The notes beneath the pieces were generated by a model, which saw nothing but the letters and a program-made list of their open reading frames with translations, ran no database searches and was not told the DNA's origin. DNA of 64,000 bases. It comes from Cryptomeria japonica (taxonomy: Eukaryota > Streptophyta > Pinopsida > Cupressales > Cupressaceae). The stretch is taken from the NCBI RefSeq assembly GCF_030272615.1, contig NC_081415.1:370515667-370579666 (forward strand), read 5' to 3'. This document shows positions 24,141 through 36,546 of this stretch, piece after piece; within the stretch, counting starts at the first letter, position 1; the number at the start of each line of letters is the position of its first letter. Both the position numbers and the translations under genes were made by a program.

Positions 24141-24794
24141 CATTAAAGATTTTCATTTAATTTTAATCAACTAAAGAGCAATATTTATGACTTACAAGTA
24201 ATAAAAAAACTTACAAGGATGAGGCATATTCATAACTTTTGTAGTCCTACCTTGGATATCAACACTAGAAGCAACTCATATTGTTCGTGTACAGACAAGA
24301 CAATATGGGAGTTCATTATACCCAACAACTTGTTGTGTTGTTGTTCGTGTTGGCTCCACTTGCACCCTGCTATTAAGATTCAATATACATTATTCAATAA
24401 GATTAACTATGCAACATAAGGAAATATTGAAAAGTGTGTTACCTTTTTGAGCTTCACTTGGTTTCGAGAATAGTTTAATATTCTCTACTTAATAGGGCCA
24501 ACCACGTGAAGGTAGAAGCTCATTTGGCCCCTCCCCCTCCCTTAACATCACTCTAAATTCCTTGTTAACATATTATAACATTCATTCATTAATTCTTTCT
24601 ACCATTAATAAAATATAGCATTCATTCATTAATATCACATAACGTTCATTAACACATAACATTGATTAACATTAATTCATGCAACATTCATCAATATTAA
24701 TTAACACATATCATCCATAACCATTAATTAGCACATAATTACATTCACTAACACATAAAAATTAGTCATTATCAAATTAGTTATATTACAATCA
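24141..24794. other. AT-rich spacer, likely 3' flank of the TNPA-like gene
   Basis: No gene. From about 24555 to 24780 the words 'attcattaa', 'attaacacata' and similar are repeated many times, forming a simple AT-rich stretch just past the last exon of the minus-strand TNPA-like gene. Confidence 0.35.
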
Positions 24795-27700
24795 TTTCTT
24801 TCTTTGTTTTTTCTTTGAAGCTATGAAAAGACTAAGTGGAACATCGGTTTCTTCATCATTTCCCCCCTCTGCAGATGTTCTGCCAACTACTCGTGATCTC
24901 AATGTATGCCTAGTCCTATACTAAGGACGAAGACACTGAAGCGAAGGGGGGTCCTCTGCAATAACAAAGAAATGGGTTAAATTCAAAAAAAAATTATTAT
25001 TGTTACAAGTATTTCATTAATTTAGAGAACATAATTGTTGTTCTCTTTACCTGATGGGGCCACATCATTTTGTGTAGCCTCAACCTCAACATGTTGAACA
25101 CCCTCTAGATCATCTAGAGTTGAAATGCTAAAGGTTACATTAATGCTAAACACCAATTGCAATTATATTTGTTTAAAGCAATAACAGTGGTCATCTTTAC
25201 CTGAGTGGGGAACATCACGTTCTTGAGGTTGTGTACCCAGATCATGCTCCACTTGCTCACCACGGACTATATTCTCTAAAATATTAACAAAAAAGGTTAC
25301 ATTAGTTACTACTCTAATTATAAATTAAGATATATATACTTGTATTAATAGTTAAATAAATAAATTTTAATAGCAAATGAATACCTCCACTACAGGGATG
25401 CACATCCGGACCTTCATGTGCAGGTGGTGTTTCACAATTAGCATGCTGCATTCCAATGACATGCACATTGTTATCATTGCTTGTTTATTTAAAAACACAT
25501 ATAGTCACTTTATGTTGGAACTCAACATCAATTATATTTCTGGTAAAGTATTCAATTTAAAACAACTTCCATTTACCATATTTACCTGTGTGACGGATGC
25601 ACTCGAATGTTGTGTATGCCCACTCAATTCTTGTAGCCGATCAGCCACGGCTGAATAGCCTTGCTGGTAGGCAATTCTCTTGTCATCTTCTATGGGCGCT
25701 CTATTGAATTCAGAGCCCTACATTTTTGCTTGGTACCATGAATTTTGCTTGCATTGTTTGATAAAAAAAAAACATTTGCAATTTATTAATATTTTGATGC
25801 AATATTTCATTTACATGAGATACTTACAATTCATGCAGCAAGTTTCATGTAACCACTAGAGTCGAGTTTGTGTTGCCCGTGCTTTTCTTGCCTTGCCTTG
25901 GTTGCCTTTGACGTGTCACTCAGTCTATAAAAAGTTTGAAATATGTTAGATTATATAAATATAAAGAGTAATTAATTAGTACATAATTACATTCTTAATA
26001 GTATCCCATACCTTCTTTTGGTGTCTAGTGGTGTATTTCCTTTTTTCCTTTCAATTCTCTCCTTGGCATCCAAAATCAGGTCCTTCCACTCCCTCTCTGG
26101 AATCATGGGGGGACGCTCGTACTTTAGGTTCCTCTCCAAATGGGTCCTGTATTGGTCCCTCACATACTTTAGATATGTGCCAGCTTTTTCAAGAAGCTTG
26201 GTTTTGTCAAAGGTGTCATTTCCAAACCACTCAACCATTTAGTTTGTCAATTCATCTTTTAACCTTTTTTCTTGGTCATTCCACCTTTTAAAGCAAAAAT
26301 AAACCTGTTAGATTCAGAAATGAACTAAATCTACATTTATTACACTTCAAAAAATGGATCAAAGGAAAACTATTCTATCAATGATATGAAATCAAAAGTG
26401 GATAAGGGTTAGTTCACATATGATGTACCACCTTTTATGTATGGTGGGCCCAAATATCTGCAATGCAATGTTGCTAAGATGTTTATAGAAAATATCATTG
26501 CCTGCAAAAAATTCATGGGATCATTAGTCCAAAACGAGTGATCATAAAGTAAATTACAATTAGAGTATATAATAATAATTTTAAAGTATCTGGAACCTTT
26601 TGTATCTTTAAGGGAAGCATTTCTTCATTGTTCACCACCAATGTGGCCTGTAACGTTCCCGTACTAGCAATACGAGAAGATCTAGGAAATGATGGTATGT
26701 TATCAGTAGTAGTCGCCTCAGGCACATCCTCATGTGCATCTCCTCCTGCAAAAAATGAATCCACTATGAAATGGCATTAGAATTCAAGGAAGAACGCTTG
26801 AAGGGAAATAAACACATGACAGAAGATAGAGCAAAAGAGGGATCTACCAATAGTGGGAGGGCCAATATGACGTGCACTAGAGGATGTCTGCATGCTATGT
26901 GTTGCCAAAATTGTAGTCAACAATATAGGTGAGGGTGACCTCTGATGAGGCGGTGGCGACATTTGTATAGTAACATTGACAATACCTAAAGAATAATACA
27001 TTAAATATATCAAACATTAAATATATGAAAAGTGCAAGAATTGTAAACAAGGATGAAACTTTATTTTGAAAATTGACAGTATCAAGTATGATGTGTTTTG
27101 GGTACTCAGAGTGATAAGCCAAGCAAGTGATAATACAAGAAAATCGTCATCACCTTAAGATCCTACAACACCCTAATCGTGGGAATGACTTTCATGAGGG
27201 CGGATAAATTGCTGTAAAAACAATACGTACATATTTTAGTTAATGACATAAAAGAGAATAAAACATAAACCATTATTGAACTTTTGTTATAATTAAAGCT
27301 TTCATTACCTACTTACTTGCAAGTTTTTTGTTGTCTTAAACAATAATTCCACCCTCTGTCGTATCTCATCAGTGGTAGGATGCACGGCTGCCAAAGCAAC
27401 AATCTCTTTTCTAATTTTTATAAGAGGCATTTTAAAGAATTTCACAAGGTCTGTGGGATATTTAGGGTCATCATTGCTTAACCCTAATTATTCTACATCC
27501 ATAGAAAGTTGCTCAGGTACTGCAACTCCCTTTCCCTTTCCCCGAACATCCGTCTATGTCAAGAATATCATTAACAATTACAAAATTAGTATAAATCACT
27601 AAAAAAAAGAACATAATAATGTAACAGTTTGCTTCTATCTAATTTGTACAATTACAATGACGTTTACCTGCTCGGTAGAAGTGTTGCAAGCTACATCTCT

Positions 27701-27990
27701 GTCTGCAATATGTGATGGATCCATGTCGGCCTGTGACAAAGAAAAAGTATTAAAAACGTTAACGAAATTACATAGTACACAACATGAACAACATGAACTT
27801 TGTAGACAAAAAGAGTATTAAATATTAAAAAGATGTTGTCATCAAAATCATTGTAAATTTTTTAATTCCTTACCTTTACCATATGTAGACTATGCAGGAT
27901 CCTCAACTAAATGGTTGATGATGTCTAGAGTCAACGACCTGTTCTCACCAAGGGTGACAGCATCATACAGGGACTATACCTGAAATCAAC
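24795..27990 (-). pseudogene. CACTA (En/Spm) TNPA-like gene, multi-exon, with a few stops
   Basis: About a dozen short exons on the minus strand keep recognisable AG/GT borders. One is 27668-27730 (21 codons: ADMDPSHIADRDV...). The exon around 26000-26300 encodes the conserved core WFGNDTFDKTKLLEKAGTYL, then LERNLKYERPPMIPEREWKD, and the next one LSDTSKATKARQEKHGQHKL, as in plant Ptta/En/Spm transposase-24 proteins. Later exons near 25590-25720, 25380-25450, 25200-25280, 25050-25120 and 24795-24960 are hydrophilic and end KKKQRKK-stop. TNPA proteins bind subterminal repeats and assist the main transposase. The gene lies downstream of the Tnp2-like gene, in the order usual for En/Spm elements. 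In-frame stops mark it as inactive. Confidence 0.75.
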
Positions 27991-28165
27991 ACCATCAATT
28001 GAGCATCGTAAGAATTGCTACATTTGTAAGTTGATAAACAATAAATACATACGTATCATAAGCATCAGAAGCATCACATAATGTGTCATCATATATGTAA
28101 TAGAGCATCACAATTAGCATCACATATCATGTCTCATCATAAACATGTAATCCATCACATATGTA

Positions 28166-28209
28166 TCATAAATCACCATCCATCACATAGGTAATAAACA
28201 ATCGAAAAA

Positions 28210-28302
<93 letters not shown>

Positions 28303-28451
28303 AATCATCATCATCATCATCATCATCGTCGTCATCATCATAATCATCATCAACATCTTTGCCATCATCATCACCATCACCATCATCACCATCACCATCA
28401 CCATCACCATCACCATCACCATCACCATCACCATCACCATCACCATCACCG

Positions 28452-28483
<32 letters not shown>

Positions 28484-28987
28484 TTCTTCTTCTTCTTCTT
28501 CTTCTTCTTCTTCTTCTTCTTCTTGTTCTTCTTCATCGTCATTGAGAAACTGTCGATCGTGATCATCATCCACTTCATCTTCTACTTCTTCAGTATCTTC
28601 TTCTTCCATCACATTATACTTTATCGGCCTTCCTCTTGGATCATGTCTAACAACAAATGACCAACCCAGTTTATGTGGAACCTCTGAGTAAAATACTTGC
28701 TCACATTGGCTTGGAAGAACATAGGGCTCATCCCCAACTAGTTCAAATGACCTTGTATTTAGCATTATAAAACCATTATCATGTTCAATAACAGTTCTAT
28801 CAGGATCATTTTTATTCAATTGTAGCCTGTACCATTTGATGATGAACAAAACTAATTTGAAGGAATCAAAGTCACACTCAAGTATATCATCCAAAATACC
28901 ATAGTATCGATTTTGAGAATGTTGAGGATGAATGTCATTTCTCGATGAAATATTTGTCACCTCAAAGACTTGAAAATGATCATCCAA
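28166..28987 (-). pseudogene. CACTA Tnp2-type transposase, C-terminal DUF4216 part with acidic tail
   Basis: The open frame of 273 codons carries a DUF4216-type domain: EVTNISSRNDIHPQ, YYGILDDILECDFDSFKLVL, then YVLPSQCEQVFYSEV (roughly residues 8-110). This domain is the usual C-terminal module of plant CACTA transposases. It is followed by about 130 residues of almost pure Glu, Asp and Gly-Asp, encoded by trinucleotide and hexanucleotide repeats. The 5' side is cut at about 28988 by a truncated copia element; the rest of the gene resumes at 30874. About 250 residues expected between the DUF4218 and DUF4216 parts appear to be missing. Confidence 0.8.
28208..28530. repeat. Compound microsatellite (ATC)n-(CACCAT)n-(ATC)n-(TTC)n
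   Basis: Near-perfect ATC repeats to about 28355 are followed by CACCAT repeats (about 28362-28450), a short ATC run, then TTC repeats (about 28484-28525). On the minus strand they code for Asp, Gly-Asp and Glu runs of the transposase tail. Long low-complexity frames on either strand here are by-products. Confidence 0.95.
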
Positions 28988-30072
28988 AATGCCTTTGTGT
29001 TGTCAATTGGATTTGTAAGATTGAAATCAAATCATTGTGTTTATTTCAGAGTTGAAAATGATCACCTTCTTATTGTTGCATTATATGTTGATGATATGTT
29101 ATTGTTTGGGAAGGGTAAGGGTATGATTTCTGATTTTAAATCTCAGTTGTCAGCACAGTTTGAGATGAAAGATCTTGGGGTAGCAAGGTACATCTTGGGT
29201 ATGGAAATCAGTAGAGACAGGTCTAACATAAAACTTTGGTTGAGTAAGAGTAAGTATGTGAAGTCTGTGTTGGACAAGTTCAGCATGGCAGATTGTAGAC
29301 CACTATGTGTTCCCGTTTCAGTGGGAACAAAGTTATCTGTAGATGATTGTCCAAAATCTCCTAGTGAGGTGGAGGACATGAGTAGAGTACCTTATGCTAG
29401 TGTAGTTGGTAGTCTTATGTATGCTATGGTCTGTACTAGACCAGACATTGCCCAAGCAGTGGGAGTCTTAATTCGGTTTATGGCTAACCCTGGACGGGTA
29501 CACTGGGATGCAGTTAAGCGAGTATTCAGATATTTGAGGGGTACATTAGATTACTCCATATGTTACCATGGTAACTCTTCTGGATCTCCGCATTCAGTTT
29601 GTATTCATGGGTTTGTGGATTCAGATTGGGCAGGTGATATTAACAGCAGGAGATCCACCAGTGCTTATGTGTTCACTATGTTTGGTGGTGCCATCAGTTG
29701 GATGAGTAAGCAACAACCTGTGGTTGCTTTGTCCACTACAGAAGCTGAGTACATGGCTACTACTCATGCTTGTAAGGAAGCCATTTGGCTTAGGAGATTA
29801 TGTTATGATGTTAGTGTTGATGTAGAATAGATTACTATTTGGTGTGATAGTCAGAGCGCTATTTGCCTTGCGAAGAATCCAACTTTCCATGCCAGAACGA
29901 AGCACATTGATGTGCAGTTTCACTTTGTGAGAGATATGGTGGAAGATGGAAAGGTAAATTTGGAGAAGGTAGATACTGTGAGGAATGTTGCAGATGCATT
30001 AATGAAACCAGTGGGCACTACGAAGTTCAGATGGTGTTCAGAGTCTATGGGCCTTTTGGCCTATAGTGGTTA
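28988..30072 (+). pseudogene. Ty1/copia reverse transcriptase tail and RNase H, 5'-truncated
   Basis: The frame reads FVLSIGFVRLKSNHCVYF, the catalytic YVDD (in LIVALYVDDMLLFGKG, about 29070-29115), RYILGMEIS, YASVVGSLMYAMVCTRPDIA, the RNase H segment FVDSDWAGDINSRRSTSAY and ALSTTEAEYMATTHACKEAI. It continues through a single TAG at 29828 to ITIWCDSQSAICLAKNP, ARTKHIDVQFHFVRDM and ADALMKP, ending at 30070-30072. Gag, protease, integrase and the first half of RT are absent. It sits inside the CACTA transposase in the opposite orientation. With only one stop it is much younger than its neighbours. Confidence 0.9.
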
Positions 30073-30112
30073 GTTCCTGTTATGTTCCTATTGCTCTTAC
30101 AAGTTGTTTGAC

Positions 30113-30873
30113 AAGTGGGAGAATGTTAGGAATAAGGTGTCTCAACCTTGGATAATTCCTATTCTTATTATTTGTTTTGTAAAATGTTTTTCTTGCAATT
30201 AATGTAATTAAGTGTGAGTGTACATGTCTAGTTGGCATGTTGATGTGTCACTCCACTTGATGTGTTGGCATCTTGAATTGTGTGTAAGGAGATCATGGCT
30301 GAAATGGTTATGATAGATTCCTATAACACGTAAGAGCTATTTCTAGGAGATTTCAATGACGGGTGAAGACATGCAAGACATGTGGCAACTGATAAAGTTG
30401 AGTACTGTACACTCTTCCACAATCGTGGGGTTCCTATTTTCTCAGAGAATGGTAAAACCCTAATATGGCTATCTTTGGAAGTTGCCCTAAAAAGGAAAGC
30501 GCATAAGCATTTTTTTAGGGTTACAGACTGTGATACGAAAAGAGTGTATTGTTGGTATGATATCGAGCTACTAGATTTGTCTTGAAGTGTCGATTGTCTC
30601 CTAAAAGAACTTGCATTGCAAGTGTGTTGTAACCGTTGTGTTGAAGATAATACATTGTGCAGGTTTTGGAGTGTTGGGGTTTTTTACCGAAAGGTTTTCC
30701 CCAGGGTAAATCATTGTGTCATTCTCTATTTTCTGTATGCATGGTATATGGCTGCAATATCTTTGTTAAAGTAGTTAACAAATCTGAAATTGTAAGGATT
30801 TAAAAGAATTTGCACAATACTTTCCTCTAGAGATTAGTGTAGGACGTTGTTTCCGCACCTGAGTTTCCTTACA
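30113..30873 (+). mobile_element. Polypurine tract and 3' LTR of the truncated copia element
   Basis: The tract AAGTGGGAGAA (30113-30123) abuts an LTR of 750 bp, 30124-30873. The LTR starts TGTTAGGAA and ends TTCCTTACA, a near-perfect terminal inversion. The CACTA coding sequence resumes immediately at 30874. There is no 5' LTR, so no target duplication can be read. Confidence 0.85.
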
Positions 30874-33349
30874 CCTCCACCATAGAACCCTCAGGATGTG
30901 CTCTTTGTCGAACCAAAGCCTTCAAAAATTTCAAGTACCTCTCAACCATCCACATTGACCTAGTGTGTACAGGTCCACACAATTCAATCTCCTCAACTTG
31001 GTGTATGAGGTAGTGTTCTTGTGCATTGAAAAAAGCTGGAGGTAGACACTTTTGCATTTCACACATTAAATGAGGAATTTTTCTCTTTCAATATTTTATA
31101 TCGTCTTTATGGATTTCTTTACATGACAACCACCTACAAGGTATTCAAGACGCAAAAAAATATATTACATAACAAGTAAAACAAATCACAAATATAATAT
31201 CTATACAACAAACTAAACAAATATCACTACTTACCTCATGTATTTTCCAAGATCATATATGACTTGCTTGACATTATTGTCAAAGTCATCTAGGAGAGAT
31301 AGAGGTAGAACGTACTGCAACAATTATAAAATTATCTTTTCATTTTTTTGTAACATAATGAAAAGTACACATATGCACAGTACTTAAATACATACTAAAA
31401 ACACAAGAACATGAATTACCTTAATGAAGGTATACCAATCATGCGTTTTCATCCTTGGCCCAAATTCACTTTTCTTTGATTTGAGATTATTTATGTTCGC
31501 AGCAAATCCTATGGGAAATCAAATTTTTCGTATGACTTCTTTTATAGCATTGCTTTGCTGGTCCGTTAATAACCAAGGAAGCTCACTTATATTAATCTGG
31601 TCTCCATGGCTATTTGATTGAATGACATGTATCATTGCATGATTGGAATCCTGAATGTCACTACATATTTTGACAATTTTTTCTTTGTCACACCTTCCAT
31701 CCAATATTTTTCATACTATCTCTGTTATATTCTTTCCAATATGCATACTATCAAACAAATTAACAATTTGTAACTGCTCGTAGTAGGGCAACCTACTAAA
31801 TTGTTGGGGATAACTTTTTATTCCCTTAGGAAGGTGTTCATTTATGCCTTCACGACCTTCATGATCATCAATCACATCATCAGTAAATAAAACAAAATAG
31901 AAAAGATATTTTATGACAAACCAATAGATGGAATGCAATTCCCTTGATGATTAATTCTATTATATTCCAACTTCCATAGGTGAGGCGTCATTCTTCATGG
32001 CTTTGATGTATTCTCTTCTTTCCCATTGAAAAGATGTTTTTCATTATTTCGATACTTATGATTTTTGTGTAGAAAGTGCCTATAATCATCAAACACCTGC
32101 TTTCCTAAACTTTTTGAATGACGAGATTTCATCTTTGGACCACAAATAGGACATGCAAATTTTCCCTTTGTTTGAAGACCTACAAGATATGTATAATTGG
32201 ATTAAATATGATAATTTTTTGAATTATAATGTTCATGCACAACTTAAACACTATAGCATACCACAAAAATGTGTTAGCCCCGAGGCATCGTGTATTGTCC
32301 ATAGAAGCATCGCATGGAATTGAAATTGTCTTTGTCCTATTGGTCTAGAGACGTCATACATAGTGACACCATTCCATAACTCCAGCAACTCGTCGATAAG
32401 AGGCTTGATATATGCATTCATATCTTTAACTTCGTACTTACCTAATCGAATGAACAAAAACATTACATAATTATTATGACCATTTTACTACAATATTTAT
32501 AATTAAATTTAGACAACTATCTTTAAATGATAAAATACCTCGAACAATCATTGCCAACATTATGTGCTCCCTCTTTATTGACATCCATGGAGGAATGTTA
32601 TTGTTGATAACAAAAACAGGCCACACTGAGTAAATAGATCTCATCTCTCCAACTGGATTGACATCGTCCACTGCCAATGAAAGCCTCAGATTATGAGGTT
32701 CTTCTTTAAAGTGTGGCCACTTTTCCTCTATGTCCATAAATGTTGAACCATCCATAGGCATTTGAATAATGTTATCTCAACTTTTATTGTGTGCATGGTA
32801 ATCCATAAATTGCGCCAAGCTAGTGCACTTGAATAATCGTTGCATACGTGGAATAATTGGAATATAGCGAAGAACCTTGTGAGGAACCCTTTTTGTTATT
32901 TAATATGTTCGATATCTACTGATATGACATTCAGGGTATTCAATTTGAAATTCATGTTGTTTGTGATATATAATATGATCATTGGGACAAGCATATATTG
33001 CTTGATACTCCATTCCAATATCTTTCATAACGGTAGACAATTCTCGGTATGAGTGAGGTAGAATATTTGATGGTGGTAACAAAAACTCACCTATCAATCT
33101 ATAGAGAAAAAATATAATTTGTTATAATAAAGAATATTAATGGTACAGCATGATTCACAGTTTAGTATGACATATATGACATACCTTAACATACGTGACA
33201 TTTTTATGTTGGATAAACCATTCATAACCTTCAAGTTCACCAACAACAATACAGCGGAGAGAAGAGTTGCCTACGAGCCTTTGTAAAGGGCCTCAGATGC
33301 CTTCTCAAGTAGAGGGACATCATGAACAACATCAAGGTCATCTTCATCA
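30874..33349 (-). pseudogene. CACTA Tnp2-type transposase, central part (Transposase_21 and DUF4218), intron-containing
   Basis: Read right to left: LLEKASEALYKGS near 33280; LPHSYRELSTVMKDIG and YQAIYACPNDHIIYHKQHEF (33097-32900); RLSLAVDDVNPVGEMRSIYS and VWPVFVINNNIPPWMSIKRE (about 32690-32560); YIKPLIDELLELWNGV and LLWTIHDASGLTHFCG (32410-32260); LQTKGKFACPICGPKMKSRH (about 32180-32120); DSMHIGKNITEIV (about 31750); and a DUF4218 end with SMWMVERYLKFLKALVRQRA plus HPEGSMVE (30875-30990). This is the catalytic TNPD/Tnp2 protein that cuts CACTA ends. Exons are separated by AT-rich introns with GT/AG borders, and several stops are present. The right side is interrupted at 33350-33354 by the LTR element. 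Confidence 0.85.
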
Positions 33350-33354
33350 TCATG
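33350..33354 (+). repeat. Target site duplication TCATG, left copy
   Basis: TCATG directly before the 5' LTR equals TCATG at 41445-41449 directly after the 3' LTR. A 5-bp duplication is the mark of LTR-retrotransposon integrase. Confidence 0.9.
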
Positions 33355-34563
33355 TGTTACTACCTACTAAGATTGCCATTAGTCTTATGTTCAAAGTTAT
33401 TCTATATATTCTAGTCGGTTACTTCTACCGAATCTTTGAGTCGGTAAGCACAGTGCAGTCAGTTATAGAAGAAAGTAGTCTCAAAGTGTAGTATACACCA
33501 AACACTCTACCAAGTAACACTCTATGTCTACCAAGCAGAAAGAATGATATATCGAGTGAACACACAACGAGTGAAACGTGTTACCAGATTCACTGAACCT
33601 GGACATATATGGGAAATGTGTTACAAAGATCGAGGAACAAGTAACTGTTATCACATTGGAAATTGCACTTAAAGATTGTGTATGATTTTGAGGTCATCTA
33701 ACCAATAAAATATTTTGCATGGTTATTCATTCAAGAAATCATGTTTGTAAGATCGAAGCATGGACCAGATCACCGACATAAGAGATCTATTTATACAGCA
33801 TGAATTCAGGATTAGATATATGTGCAAGTATATATGTGCATGTGTGTGTGAAGCAAGACATATACGAAAAGGAAAATCATGAGATATCACAGAGCGTTAT
33901 GACTGTTACAATTGATAGAGAAACATAGAGGTCACTGAGAAGGATTTCAGAGAACAGTCAACGAACAGAGTAAACAGAAGGGTTTACCGAGTTAATATAT
34001 GGATTACCGAGGTATGCTATAAGCAAGGTACTATCATTTTGAGCACATAGAATCTGCTATAACATTCCAGATGTAAAGTTGCAGATATTTGTAATGATTT
34101 ATTGTAATATTTTGATGTTGTAAGAGAAACCTTTAACAGGGTAAAAGACTCTAACTAATTCTATAAATTGTAAAGCCTTTAACCAGGTGCAGCATTTAGA
34201 ATAAGTGTTGTAAAATCCATTAGGAAGGTAAATCTAATGATCTTGATACTCCTAATAGGGTAAGCTATCAAAAATAGCTAAACATGTAGCTCTAACCGAA
34301 CAACTTTTATTATTGCAGTAGTGAAGTTGTGGGTGTCATCCCCACCGCAGTTTTTCTCTCTAACCAAGAGTTTCTGCGTAACCAAAATATATGTGTTATG
34401 GAGTGAATCATGTATGATTGTTATTTATTTGTTTTAGCATTATATTATGTTATTGCACTATTCAGTTTATGCTTAACAGTAAATTTATTGTTGAAGAATA
34501 GTTTTGAAGTACTGATTCACCCCTCCCCTCTCAGTACACTAGCTTTCCATATTGGGCCTAACA
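33355..34563 (+). mobile_element. 5' LTR of element 2
   Basis: TGTTACTACC...GGGCCTAACA, 1209 bp. It aligns without gaps to 40236-41444. I count 23 substitutions in the first 379 bases, none in the next 719 (33734-34452), and 5 in the last 111. The C-rich run before the end (about 34518-34531) matches other LTRs in the window. Confidence 0.95.
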
Positions 34564-34565
34564 AT

Positions 34566-34576
34566 TGGTATCAGAG
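34566..34576 (+). other. Primer binding site, initiator-Met tRNA
   Basis: TGGTATCAGAG begins two bases after the LTR end. It matches the 3' end complement of plant tRNA-iMet over 11 bases, with T in place of the final C. The copia element has the full 12-base form at 48577-48588. Confidence 0.9.
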
Positions 34577-34592
34577 TTTGAATCTTGGAAAA

Positions 34593-35936
34593 ATGTTTAA
34601 TAACCTAAAGAGAAAGATCTTATCAATGGAAGACTATAAACAATCTTGGAGAATTATATATCTACAAGAAGAATTGGATCATGCTAATCAAGTGATTGCA
34701 GACATGCAAAGACAAATGCAAAAATCATTGAAAGTGAGAAGAAGATTATCTAAAGATTTGCAGGACTCTCAAGAGTTAGTGGAACAAATTGAGACATCAT
34801 CTGATAACAGTATGTCTGAAGAGATTGAAGAAATGATTGAACTATTGAAAGAAAAGAACAAATCACTGACTGATCAGCTAAAAGAAATGAAAAGAGAACA
34901 TGAACATTTCAGCACACAGATGACTGAAAATCTTGATGCATTGAGGACAACCGAGGATAAAGTAAGAGATCTAGAAAGAGGGAAACAACAAGTTGAAGAA
35001 TTAGTATCTGAAAAGAATGATGAAATCATAAGATTGACTGGGATTCAAAAAAATCTGTCAGATCAACTAGGTTATGCACATCATGAAGCAAATTTGAAAG
35101 ATGATGAGAATCAAGCATTGAAACTTGAAGTATCAAGGTTGACCGATGAACTTGAAATAGAGAAGAAATCCAAAGAAACACTGAAGAAGAGTTATGAAGC
35201 ATCAAAGATGTTGGATGAGCAACTATATACAAGAAGACCCAACAAAGATGCAGGACTCGGTTACAAAGGAAAAGACTCTACCGAGAAGGGAATTCATACT
35301 ACCGAGAGAGGAGAATCATCAAAGCAAGCTGGAAACAAGAATAACATCAAAAGAAAGAAGCCTATTTTCAACTAATGTGGAAATCAAGGTCATACTACCA
35401 ACATGTACCAAATCAGAAAAGGTAAGCAACCGAATGTCACTAAGTCCAACGATTATTATTACAATTGAAATAAATATGGTCACACATTTAACCAATGTAG
35501 GACAAAGTCTGCTAGCAATTATAAGAAGGCAAAATTCAAAGGGTTTTGGCAAAACTGCAATAGATATGGACACAGTACTGAGAAGTGTTGGTTTAAGCAA
35601 GAGAACTATATGTGGTCTACACACCGAGCAAATACTGGAAGCTACCGAACTCACGGAGAACTTAACCGACCATATGCTATAGTACCATGGGATTACAATA
35701 CAAGGATATGGTGTGAATGTTGTGGAAGATATGGACATATACGTGCCAACTACTTTATAAGGTTTGGAATGAACAACCGAAGATCATGGAGAAATCCTGG
35801 TATGGCATGTTTTCATTGTCACAAAGTTGGACACTTGGCTAGAGATTGCAAAGATCAACCTACAGGAGACACTGAAGAAATAAAAGGCAAATTACAGATG
35901 ATTTGGAAAAAGAAGGAAATTGTGTCAAATGAATAA
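34593..35936 (+). pseudogene. gag-like ORF of element 2: coiled coil plus five CCHC knuckles
   Basis: One frame of about 447 codons from the ATG at 34593 (MFNNLKRKILSMEDYK...) to a stop at 35936, broken only by TAA at 35373 and a TGA near 35469. The N-terminal 260 residues are charged heptad-rich coiled coil. The C-terminal part holds five knuckle positions, at about 35364-35410, 35457-35500, 35547-35590, 35712-35753 and 35808-35849. Only the last (CFHCHKVGHLARDC) keeps all four ligands; the others have lost one or more Cys. No UBN2-type or Retrotrans_gag N-terminal domain is evident, so the capsid part seems lost or replaced. An ATG at 34410 in the LTR is in the same frame, but it precedes the primer site and is not a likely start. 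Confidence 0.8.
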
Positions 35937-36546
35937 AACACCTTACCTACTGACTTAGGTGCACCTATTCCAAATTAATTGGTAAAGCTATGAAGGGATT
36001 GCACTCTCTCAAAGGTCAAATCTTAATAGTTTCAATTTTATTATGTACTTAAGGCAAAATCTGCATAGTTAAAGATGTATTAGTAAGTTTGAAATTCTAT
36101 CAAAGTATTTTGAAAGCACTATACAGGAAACCTGTCAACTCGGTAACTACAGGAAGCCTATCTAGTCAGTAAATGAAGGAAATCTGGCTACTCGGTTAAA
36201 GCAAAAAAAGGAGAGTAAATCGGTTTAGTGGAACCAAGTGCATTTAATGTTTTAACCTAACCTACACGGAGCCCAATAAGGTATATTATGTACTTAAAGC
36301 ATTTACGTGGTCATTTTTCACTTCCCAAGTTTTCAAGAGAGTGGAGAAAAGTGATTCCAAGGCGATCAAACCTCCTCCGAAGTGAAATTTAAGGTATTTA
36401 TACCAATCTCAATGCATTGTTAAGTTGGTTTGCTGATCATATCTGTTGAAGATTTCTGTTTCATATTTGTTAAGAGGAAAAGTGTCTATCATTTGAAAGT
36501 TCTCAAACCCTAAGGATCTTTTGATAATTTCTATCTGAAATCTACA
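35937..36546 (+). other. gag-ORF2 leader of element 2
   Basis: About 600 bases without an open frame. Words such as 'cttcccaagttttcaagagagtgg' and 'gtgattccaaggc' (about 36320-36365) resemble the equivalent stretch upstream of ORF2 in element 1. It may carry a promoter or splice acceptor for ORF2, but none is proven. Confidence 0.4.

Noticed and set aside
28208-28530. Possible CRISPR-like array
   Set aside because: Simple trinucleotide and hexanucleotide repeats without unique spacers, in a plant nuclear context.
28183-28578. Long frames of Met/Lys or Ser/Pro runs over the microsatellite
   Set aside because: They are alternative readings of ATC, CACCAT and TTC repeats; only the minus-strand frame continuous with the DUF4216 domain is supported.
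34410-34592. In-frame ATG at 34410 as the gag start of element 2
   Set aside because: It lies in the LTR upstream of the primer site and encodes a hydrophobic stretch that the 3' LTR copy also encodes; the ATG at 34593 after the primer site is the sensible start.
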